8,175 nt of DNA from contig JAHEXN010000154.1 of the NCBI GenBank assembly GCA_023252095.1, positions 1 to 8,175 on the forward strand. Reading direction: 5' to 3'. A program made the position numbers and the translations under genes. This stretch comes from Actinomycetes bacterium. GTDB lineage: Bacteria > Actinomycetota > Actinomycetes > Propionibacteriales > Nocardioidaceae. Shown piece after piece: positions 1-5,741 of the stretch (position 1 is the first letter of the stretch; each line of letters begins with the position of its first letter). A model generated the notes under the pieces. That model was not told the DNA's origin. It made no database searches and saw only the letters and a list, made by a program, of their open reading frames with translations.

Positions 1-269
1 CAGCTGTAGCCACGCTGCTGGGCGACGATCGCCAGGCCGACGCCGGTGTTGCCGGAGGTGGGCTCGATGATCGTGCCGCCGGGCTGGAGGGCGCCGGACG
101 CCTCGGCCGCGTCGATCATCTTGACCGCGATGCGGTCCTTGGCGCTTCCCCCGGGGTTGAGGTACTCGACCTTCGCGGCCAGCAGGCCCGCCTGGGGGCC
201 CACGACGCGGTTCAGCCGCACCAGGGGGGTGTTGCCGATGAGGTCGACGACGGTGTTGGCGATGCGCAT
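1..269 (-). CDS. cbs: Cystathionine beta-synthase (PLP-dependent), N-terminal part, cut by the left window edge
   Basis: The visible 89 residues start MRIANTVVDLIGNTPLVRLN and belong to the cysteine synthase / cystathionine beta-synthase fold (type II PLP enzymes). The motif NPGGSAKDR (residues 38-46) carries the Schiff-base lysine, Lys44. PTSGNTG (70-76) is the PLP-phosphate and substrate loop. From memory, the segments AAKVEYLNPGGS.KDRIAVKMI and AAEASG.L.PGGTI match mycobacterial cystathionine beta-synthase (Rv1077 type) better than CysK. Members of that family condense homocysteine and serine in the cytoplasm and often carry C-terminal CBS domains, which lie outside the window. The start is ATG at 269: no upstream in-frame start is visible, and GGAG lies two bases before the ATG, an unusually short spacing. 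The gene begins 24 bases after the flippase stop on the same strand, so read-through is possible. No functional link to the sugar genes is apparent. CysK remains the alternative. Confidence 0.88.
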   Translation of the reverse strand, partial: MRIANTVVDLIGNTPLVRLNRVVGPQAGLLAAKVEYLNPGGSAKDRIAVKMIDAAEASGALQPGGTIIEPTSGNTGVGLAIVAQQRGYS

Positions 270-293
270 GTCTCCATCATGCCCCCGACGGCG

Positions 294-1508
294 CTACGAC
301 CCGGCGGCGGTCGTCTGTCGCGAACCGAGGTTCGGTGCCAGCAGCACGTAGGCCACCTGGACGAGCGCCACGACGGTCACGCTGACCACGAGACCGACGA
401 TGCCGACCTGCAGCACGACCGCCGCGACGACGAGCGAGGTGACGGCGATCCAGACCGACGTGACGATGCCGTGGGCATGGCGCGCCAGCGCGTCCCAGAC
501 CAGGAGGTTGACGATCGACAGCAGGGAGCCGGCGAGGACGAACATCCACAGGCGGTCGGCGATCTCGGCGTACTGGTCGCCGCCGACCGCCACGAGGGCG
601 AGCCGGGGGAGCAGGGCGGTCGCGACGGTCGCGAGCAGGCCGAGGCCCGCGACCCCGAGCACCGCCAGGTGCCGCGACCGTGAGGTCTCGTCACGGGCCA
701 GGAGGGGGAAGAACACGATCGTGACGAACTGCGGCAGGAAGACCGCGGCCTTCGACAGGATCAGGCCCGCGCTGTACAGGCCGGAGTCGTGCGGGCTCAG
801 CAGGAACCGGGCCAGGAGGGCGTCGGCGTTGCTGAGTGCGTAGTAGGCGAGCAGGGCGTGCGAGCCCAAGAGCGCCTCGCGGACGAAGGGGCGCCGGCTG
901 GTGCCGTGTGCGTCGGCGGCGCGTCCGCGCAGCTGGGGCAGGCCGGCGAGGACGGGCGCCCACGACCCCACAGCCAGTCCGAGGAGGCACGCCGTGACCG
1001 ACGGGTCGATGGCCATCGCCACGCCGCCGCACAGGAGACGACCGAAGCCGTTCGCCAGGTAGATCGCCGCGAGCGCCCGCCATCGTTCGGCGCCCTGGGC
1101 GACGCCGGCCATCGCGCCCATCATGGTCAGCGGCACGAGCGTCGCCCCGGTGAGCAACGCCGGCCAGATCGACCCCAGGTCGAGCGGGCCGACGAGGGCG
1201 ACCGTGATGGCGGCGGCCACCAGACCGGTGCCGAGCGATATCGCGATCGAGACCCGGGCCACGGTGCCGATCGTGGTCTCGCGGTCATCCGGTGCGACCG
1301 CGATCCGGCGTGCGGTGACCGCCTGGAGCGTGAGTGCCGCGACGGTGCCGATCTGGATGATGCCGAGCAGGGCCGTGACCGCGCCGAGGTCGCGAGGCAG
1401 CAGCAGGCGGGCGGCCACGATCGTCATGCCATAGGCGGCCGCGTTGGCGCCGATCATGCCGGCGGCCACGAGGGTGCTCCCCGACAAGAGTCCTCCGGCA
1501 CGCTTCAC
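294..1508 (-). CDS. Polytopic flippase of the MOP superfamily (Wzx / polysaccharide biosynthesis protein-like)
   Basis: The 404-residue protein is almost entirely hydrophobic, with about 12 predicted membrane segments of 20-25 residues separated by short Arg-rich loops. This is the normal length and layout of Wzx/MATE-like lipid-linked oligosaccharide flippases. The N-terminus (LLSGSTLVAAGMIGANAAAYG, then ARLLLPRDLGAVTALLG) resembles the first two helices of polysaccharide transporters, where the 'LGP.DFG' loop becomes LPRDLG. The central ALSNADALLARFLLSPHDSG resembles the 'D.ll...l....d.G.Y' helix-7 region. Inferred role: moving a lipid-linked glycan or similar amphipathic precursor across the plasma membrane. 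The start is GTG at 1508, six bases after a TATCGT -10 box, which suggests leaderless expression. A TTG at codon 8 with GGAGG four bases upstream is a possible internal start. The gene diverges from the GT-C-like gene. Exact substrate is unknown. Confidence 0.8.
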   Translation of the reverse strand: MKRAGGLLSGSTLVAAGMIGANAAAYGMTIVAARLLLPRDLGAVTALLGIIQIGTVAALTLQAVTARRIAVAPDDRETTIGTVARVSIAISLGTGLVAAAITVALVGPLDLGSIWPALLTGATLVPLTMMGAMAGVAQGAERWRALAAIYLANGFGRLLCGGVAMAIDPSVTACLLGLAVGSWAPVLAGLPQLRGRAADAHGTSRRPFVREALLGSHALLAYYALSNADALLARFLLSPHDSGLYSAGLILSKAAVFLPQFVTIVFFPLLARDETSRSRHLAVLGVAGLGLLATVATALLPRLALVAVGGDQYAEIADRLWMFVLAGSLLSIVNLLVWDALARHAHGIVTSVWIAVTSLVVAAVVLQVGIVGLVVSVTVVALVQVAYVLLAPNLGSRQTTAAGS

Positions 1509-1514
1509 GCGCCC

Positions 1515-1520
1515 ACGATA
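1515..1520 (-). promoter_or_regulatory. -10 box (TATCGT) for leaderless transcription of the flippase gene
   Basis: On the minus strand TATCGT fits the actinobacterial TAnnnT -10 consensus. It is followed by six bases (GGGCGC) and then the GTG start at 1508, so the predicted +1 coincides with the start codon. No Shine-Dalgarno lies between. No convincing -35 hexamer is seen at 16-18 bases upstream, which is common for such promoters. Confidence 0.55.
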
Positions 1521-1533
1521 GGTGACCTCGGTC

Positions 1534-1539
1534 TAGGGT
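1534..1539 (+). promoter_or_regulatory. -10 box (TAGGGT) for leaderless transcription of the GT-C-like gene
   Basis: TAGGGT fits TAnnnT and is followed by seven bases and then GTG ATG at 1547-1552. This matches the spacing seen before the other leaderless-type starts in the window. It overlaps the upstream GTG at 1538, which argues against that codon being the true start. It lies 13 bases from the opposing -10 box, so the two promoters would compete or be co-regulated. Confidence 0.5.
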
Positions 1540-1546
1540 GAGCGCC

Positions 1547-3268
1547 GTGATGCAGCGCTGGCGCGACCTCCTCGTGGTGCAGTGGTCGGTGCTGCTGGCG
1601 CTGGTCGTGGCGTTGCCGTGGCGGGGGCCCGGGTTCCTGCTGTCGTACGACATGGTCTGGATCCCTTCCTGGACACTGGACCGGCACGACTTCTGGGGCA
1701 TCGGCACCGCGGTGCCGCGAGCCGTGCCGTCGGACGGCGTCATTGCGGCCCTGTCGCAGGTCGTCGACCCGGTCGTGCTCCAACGAGTCCTGTTGGTCGG
1801 CGCGATCGCGCTCGGCGGAGTCGGCGCGGCGCGCCTGGTCGACCACCTGGGTCTGGGGGTGCGCCTCGTCGCCGCGACCTACGCGCTCTGGAACCCGTTC
1901 GTGGCGGAGCGCCTCGTCCTGGGCCAGTGGCCGGTCGTCATCGCGCTCGCGTGCCTGCCGTGGATCGTCGTCGCGGTGCGTGACCCGCGGAACGTCCGTG
2001 GTGTCGTGCTGACCCTTGCGCTCGCGGGCACTGCTCTCTCGGTCGCGACGGGCCTGATGGGGCTGCTGGTGGCGCTCGTCGCTGGCTGGCGATCGGGGGT
2101 GCTGCGGATCGTGGTGCTGGGCCTCGCGCTGAACGCCCCGTGGATCGTCGCGACCTTCGCCCGTCTCGCGCCGGTCGACAGCGATCCCGGGGGAGTCCGG
2201 GCGTTCGCCGCGCAGGCCGAGGGTCCGCTCGGACACGTCGGCGCCCTGGCCTCGCTGGGGGGTGTGTGGAACACCGAGGTCGTCCCGACGTCACGGACGA
2301 CGGCCGTCACGGCCGTGCTCGTCGTGGTCCTTCTCCTGGTGGTGGCGACGGGTGTCGTGCGCTGGGCGCGTGGCGACCGGCGGCTCCTCGGTCCGCTCGC
2401 GACGCTTGCCGTGATCGGTCACGCGCTGGCGGCCTGGGGGTGGCTCGCGCCGGGTTCGCTGGAGGACCTCGTCGCGTGGCAGGGCTCCGCCGGCGTCCTG
2501 CGGGACGGCACGCGCTACCTCGCGCTCGCGGTCCCGTTCCATGCCGTGGCCCTCGCGCACGGCGCCAGGTTCCTGGGAGGACGCGTCGCAGCGCTCGTGT
2601 CCGACCGCCGCTGGGCCACCGTGGGTGTCGCCGCGGTGCTGGCACTTCCCTTGGCCGCGCTGCCCGATCTTGCGAACGGTGTGGGTGAGCGGCTGACCCC
2701 GGTGGAGTACCCCGAGGACTGGGCGGCCACGGCGACCCTCGTCGCGGCGAGCGACGTGAAGGGCGACGTGTTGTCGCTCCCGTTCCAGCCCTACCGGGCT
2801 CCCTCGTGGAACGAGGACCGCACCGTGATCGACCCGGCCGCACGCTTCTTCGACCGCGAGACGGTCGTGAACGATGCACTCACGGTCTCCGGGGCGACGC
2901 TGGCGGGGGAGGACTCACGAGCCCGCGACGTCGCAGCCGTCCTGTCCGATCCCGCGGGTGCCCCGGCTGGCCTCGCCACGCTGGGGATCGGGCTCGTCGT
3001 CGTCGACGTCGAGGCGCAGGGGGACACGCCGCTCCCGGCGGCGCTCACGGGGGCGCGCGAGCTCGGACCGGCCGACTCGGACCTGCGGCTCCTGGCGATC
3101 GACGGGGCTCGAACGATCACGCCCACGGAGGAGGCCGAGGTCGCCGTCACGGCCGCGTGGGTCGTCGCCGCGCTGACCGTTGGTGTGGCCCTGCTGCTCG
3201 CGGCGGCCCGAGGAGTCGGTCGGCTGCGCGGTCTCGCCGCGACGGGCCGCCGCGCGTCCGGAGGATGA
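1547..3268 (+). CDS. Large polytopic membrane protein with GT-C-like layout, putative glycosyltransferase
   Basis: From GTG 1547 the protein has 573 residues. About ten hydrophobic segments fill residues 8-375, followed by a largely soluble region (about 380-532), a final membrane helix (about 533-555) and a short Arg-rich tail. An early extracytoplasmic loop carries YDMVW (about 34-38) and PRAVPSD (57-63). WNPFVAERL (115-123) and RDGTRY (319-324) are further conserved-looking loop motifs. The pattern recalls actinobacterial GT-C enzymes such as the arabinofuranosyltransferase AftD ('NP...R...GQ...L......LPW') and YfhO-like proteins. These use polyprenyl-phosphate sugars outside the membrane. 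That assignment is inference; no catalytic residue can be named. Starts at GTG 1538 or ATG 1550 are possible, and 1547 was chosen from the -10 spacing. The protein probably decorates or assembles a surface glycan with the divergently encoded flippase. Confidence 0.72.
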   Translation: MMQRWRDLLVVQWSVLLALVVALPWRGPGFLLSYDMVWIPSWTLDRHDFWGIGTAVPRAVPSDGVIAALSQVVDPVVLQRVLLVGAIALGGVGAARLVDHLGLGVRLVAATYALWNPFVAERLVLGQWPVVIALACLPWIVVAVRDPRNVRGVVLTLALAGTALSVATGLMGLLVALVAGWRSGVLRIVVLGLALNAPWIVATFARLAPVDSDPGGVRAFAAQAEGPLGHVGALASLGGVWNTEVVPTSRTTAVTAVLVVVLLLVVATGVVRWARGDRRLLGPLATLAVIGHALAAWGWLAPGSLEDLVAWQGSAGVLRDGTRYLALAVPFHAVALAHGARFLGGRVAALVSDRRWATVGVAAVLALPLAALPDLANGVGERLTPVEYPEDWAATATLVAASDVKGDVLSLPFQPYRAPSWNEDRTVIDPAARFFDRETVVNDALTVSGATLAGEDSRARDVAAVLSDPAGAPAGLATLGIGLVVVDVEAQGDTPLPAALTGARELGPADSDLRLLAIDGARTITPTEEAEVAVTAAWVVAALTVGVALLLAAARGVGRLRGLAATGRRASGG

Positions 3269-3280
3269 CCTTTCGACTGG

Positions 3281-3286
3281 TATCGT
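3281..3286 (+). promoter_or_regulatory. -10 box (TATCGT) of the small exported protein gene
   Basis: TATCGT lies 12 bases after the stop of the GT-C-like gene and is identical to the hexamer before the flippase. Transcription would begin near 3293, leaving a leader of about 20 bases. That leader contains GGGAG (3304-3308), spaced five bases from the GTG start at 3314. This would be a leadered transcript, unlike the other promoters here. No clear -35 was found. Read-through from the upstream gene is also possible. Confidence 0.4.
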
Positions 3287-3313
3287 GACCCAGGTCATAG
3301 AGAGGGAGAAAAC

Positions 3314-3487
3314 GTGACACTTCAGAAGCGTTCAGTCGCCATCGCCGCCTTCGCCATCGGCCTGCTCTTCGCAGGTGCGACGGCCTACGGCGTCGGCCAG
3401 TCCGTGCAGACCACGACCCCGTCGGGTTCGGGGTCGGGACCCAACTCGGTCGACACGGTCGAGACCGTCAACTACGGGTCGAACTGA
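3314..3487 (+). CDS. Small exported or membrane-anchored protein, 57 residues, function unknown
   Basis: The frame starts GTG, five bases after a good ribosome site (GGGAG, 3304-3308), and ends TGA at 3485-3487. The N-terminus MTLQKRSVAI has a basic pair (Lys5, Arg6). A hydrophobic stretch over about residues 8-28 (AIAAFAIGLLFAGATAYG) follows, which reads as a signal peptide or single membrane anchor. The remaining 29 residues are polar and low in complexity: TTTPSGSGSGP, then NSVDTVETVNYGSN, with no cysteine and no lipobox. The short Ser/Gly/Pro linker and acidic tail would lie outside the membrane. The ribosome site, normal codon use and a strong hairpin five bases after the stop support a real gene. 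I do not recognise a family. It may act as an accessory peptide to the upstream membrane protein, but that is only inferred from adjacency. Confidence 0.7.
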   Translation: MTLQKRSVAIAAFAIGLLFAGATAYGVGQSVQTTTPSGSGSGPNSVDTVETVNYGSN

Positions 3488-3492
3488 CCCAG

Positions 3493-3520
3493 CCGGGTCT
3501 GCTTGAGGGAGCAGACCCGG
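3493..3520. terminator. Perfect 11-bp hairpin between convergent genes, likely bidirectional terminator
   Basis: CCGGGTCTGCT (3493-3503) and AGCAGACCCGG (3510-3520) are exact inverted copies around a six-base loop (TGAGGG). The stem is GC-rich, and no T-run follows on either strand, as is usual for actinobacterial intrinsic terminators. It lies five bases after the small gene's stop and two bases past the glycosyltransferase stop on the other strand, so it can end both transcripts. Confidence 0.85.
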
Positions 3521-3522
3521 AC

Positions 3523-4851
3523 TCACCCCGCGTGATCTTCGACCGGCACGGCATCGCCCATCGGGGCGGTCCGGGCCGGTTTGAAGCGTCGGGAGACGAC
3601 CCAGGAGCTGCGTGAGACACGCAGCGCCAGGGCCACGACGCCCCGTTCGACGACCCTGGCCACGGGCCCGGCGTCGCCGGCGAACGCCTGGTGTCGGTAG
3701 AAGAACATCGTGACCCGCTTGCGCAGTCCGTCCGGCGCTGTCGGGTACGGCGCCAACCCCTCGTGCTCGCGGGCCTCGAGCAGGTCGGTGAGCTCGGCCC
3801 ACCACGTGTCCTCGTCGGGGGAGTGGAAGTAGTTGTCAGCCCGCCAGGCCGGGTCCGGGTGGTGGAATCGTGCCGCGACGAGCTCGTCGGAGTCGTGCAG
3901 CAGGCCGCTGTCCTCGAACACGAGGTTGATCTGACGCGCCTCGACCCCGAAGTCGGTCAGCGCGATGACGGGCACACCGCTCGCGACGGCCTCGAGCAGG
4001 GCCGTCGAGCTGACCGTCACGAGCCCCACGGCGCGGCTCAGATGCGCAGCCATGGGTCCGGACTCGACCACCAGGTTCGACGGAACGTCGACCTCCCGGA
4101 GCAGCTCGGGATACGGGTGCTGGTCGGCGTGGGTCTGTGGCTCGTCGGTCGTGCCCCGCACCTTGACGACGACCTCGAGATCCGGGTTCGCGCGGGCCGT
4201 GCGCACGAGCACCTCGACCATGCGCATCCGCTCCTCGCGTGACTCCGGCACCAGCGCCTGCGCGGCGAACACGATCCGGTCTCGTGTCGCGTGGCCAGGG
4301 TCGATCGGCTCGGCCTGCTCCGGAAGGAACGGGAGCCGTGCCAGGGCGTAGCGGTGCGGGATCGCGAGCGACCGGCTCGCCTCGGTGAAGGCCCGGACCT
4401 CGCGGTGGCTGTGCAGGACGAAGAGGTCGACCGAGCGGCGGAAACCCAGTCCGTAGGGCAGCACGGGCAGCGCGATGCCGGGGAGTCCGCTGACCAGCAC
4501 GGGGCGGTCGGGACGGTTGGCGACCGCGAGCTCGATCACGGTCTGCACGGCGAGCCCTCGTGCCGCGGTGACGAGCACGTCCGGACGCCACTCCTGGAGG
4601 ATCGTGCGGACGTCGTCCAGCCCGACCCGCTCGACCGAGCGTGCGTCGATCACGGTGCCGGCGACCGCCTCGGCCACCTGACGTGGTGAGGGCTCGGCCG
4701 ACCCATTGGCCACGGCGAAGCGCACGTGCCACGAGGGCGGCACCCGACCTGCGAGTGCCGCCCCCCACTTGACGTACGAGTCGGAGTCGGTGAGCACCAG
4801 GACCCGCCGGGCCTGGGCGCCGTGCCCGGGGCGGCGGGGTCCTGGTGACAT
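3523..4851 (-). CDS. Putative glycosyltransferase, DUF6716-like, last gene of the nonulosonate operon
   Basis: The 442-residue cytoplasmic-looking protein has two alpha/beta halves typical of a GT-B fold. The N-terminal half opens with RRVLVLTDSDSYVKWGAAL (15-33) and contains VLVSGLPGI (118-126). The C-terminal half holds QHPYPELL (244-251) and TVSSTALLEA (279-288), followed by IALTDFG and EDSGLL (313-318). The same landmarks recur in order in the gene at 7174, so the two are paralogues. I recall this family as 'DUF6716 putative glycosyltransferase'. The HP then SS order, about 35 residues apart, recalls bacterial sialyl- and polysialyltransferases, a motif-level inference. The C-terminus (about 393-424) is amphipathic and basic and could bind the membrane. 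The start ATG overlaps the neuB stop by one base (TGATG) with no visible Shine-Dalgarno, implying translational coupling. Likely role: transfer of the CMP-activated acid made by its operon partners. Confidence 0.78.
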   Translation of the reverse strand: MSPGPRRPGHGAQARRVLVLTDSDSYVKWGAALAGRVPPSWHVRFAVANGSAEPSPRQVAEAVAGTVIDARSVERVGLDDVRTILQEWRPDVLVTAARGLAVQTVIELAVANRPDRPVLVSGLPGIALPVLPYGLGFRRSVDLFVLHSHREVRAFTEASRSLAIPHRYALARLPFLPEQAEPIDPGHATRDRIVFAAQALVPESREERMRMVEVLVRTARANPDLEVVVKVRGTTDEPQTHADQHPYPELLREVDVPSNLVVESGPMAAHLSRAVGLVTVSSTALLEAVASGVPVIALTDFGVEARQINLVFEDSGLLHDSDELVAARFHHPDPAWRADNYFHSPDEDTWWAELTDLLEAREHEGLAPYPTAPDGLRKRVTMFFYRHQAFAGDAGPVARVVERGVVALALRVSRSSWVVSRRFKPARTAPMGDAVPVEDHAG

Positions 4852-5741
4852 CAGGCCGTGGGCGTGGGCGCCGGCTCGCGACGCAGACGCTTCATGGGCG
4901 CCTCCTCGCCGGGCATGATGCGCTTGACGCCGTCGCCGAAGGCCATCTCGAGGATGCGGATGTCGCGCACGAGGCTCATGAAGCCGTGCGGCTCCAGGCT
5001 GGCGGCCTGGTCGGAGCCCCACATCGTGCGGTCGAGCGTGATGTGGCGCTCGACCGTGCAGGCCCCCATCGCCACGGCGGCGAGCGAGATCTGCAGGCCG
5101 GGCTCGTGACCCGAGTAGCCCACCGGGACGCCGTAGCGCTGCTGCAGCGTGTGGATCATGCGGAGGTTGGCCTCCTGTGCGGGCAGCGGGTAGGTCGACG
5201 TCGCGTGCATCAGCACGAGGCGGTCGGTCGACAGGACCTCGACGGCCCGGTCGATCTGCTCGAGCGTGCTCATGCCGGTCGACAGGATGATCGGCTTGCC
5301 CGTCGCGGCGAGCGCCTGGAGCAGCTCGATGTCGGTGACCGACGCCGAGGCGACCTTGTGGGTCACGGCGCCGAGGTCCTCGAGGAAGTCGACCGAGGGC
5401 ACGTCCCACGGCGACGCGAACCACTCGACGCCCTTGCTGTGCGCGTACTCGGCGATCTCGAGGTACTGGTCCTTCTCGAACTCGACCTTGTAGCGGTAGT
5501 CGAGGTAGGTCATCTGACCCCAGGGCGTGTCGCGGATCGTGTCGCGCATCGCCGGTGGGGTGGAGATCTCGGGCGTGCGCTTCTGGAACTTGACCGCCTG
5601 GGCGCCCGCGAGCGCCGCGACGTCGATCAGCTTCTTGGCGACCTCGAGGTCACCGTTGTGGTTGATGCCGATCTCGCCGATGACGTAGGTGGGGCGCTTG
5701 GGTCCGACGATCTCGTCGCCGATCTGCTGCCATTCAGCCAT
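4851..5741 (-). CDS. neuB: NeuB-type nonulosonic acid synthase without the C-terminal SAF domain
   Basis: The 296-residue protein is a TIM-barrel NeuB domain that condenses phosphoenolpyruvate with an N-acetylhexosamine, hexose or their 6-phosphates. Seen: YVIGEIGINHNGD (19-31) with the conserved Glu23, AVKFQKR (49-55), SPWD (110-113), STGMST (154-159), GYSGHEPG (208-215) and ERHITLDR (231-238). His212 and His233 match the two metal-binding histidines of meningococcal NeuB. ASLEP (247-251) is the usual closing motif. NeuB proteins normally run to about 340-350 residues and end in an antifreeze-like SAF domain that contributes an arginine to the partner's active site. Here the protein stops at KRLRREPAPTPTA, just where that domain should begin. 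ATG 5741 overlaps the preceding gene by eight bases and has AGAGGG eight bases upstream. Substrate (ManNAc, mannose or a bacillosamine-derived sugar) is not determinable. The symbol reflects family membership. Confidence 0.9.
   Translation of the reverse strand: MAEWQQIGDEIVGPKRPTYVIGEIGINHNGDLEVAKKLIDVAALAGAQAVKFQKRTPEISTPPAMRDTIRDTPWGQMTYLDYRYKVEFEKDQYLEIAEYAHSKGVEWFASPWDVPSVDFLEDLGAVTHKVASASVTDIELLQALAATGKPIILSTGMSTLEQIDRAVEVLSTDRLVLMHATSTYPLPAQEANLRMIHTLQQRYGVPVGYSGHEPGLQISLAAVAMGACTVERHITLDRTMWGSDQAASLEPHGFMSLVRDIRILEMAFGDGVKRIMPGEEAPMKRLRREPAPTPTA

Noticed and set aside
3285..3317. A 10-codon frame from GTG 3285 whose TGA overlaps the GTG start of the small gene, a possible leader peptide
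   Set aside because: Its start lies inside the -10 box and upstream of the predicted transcription start near 3293, and it has no ribosome site.
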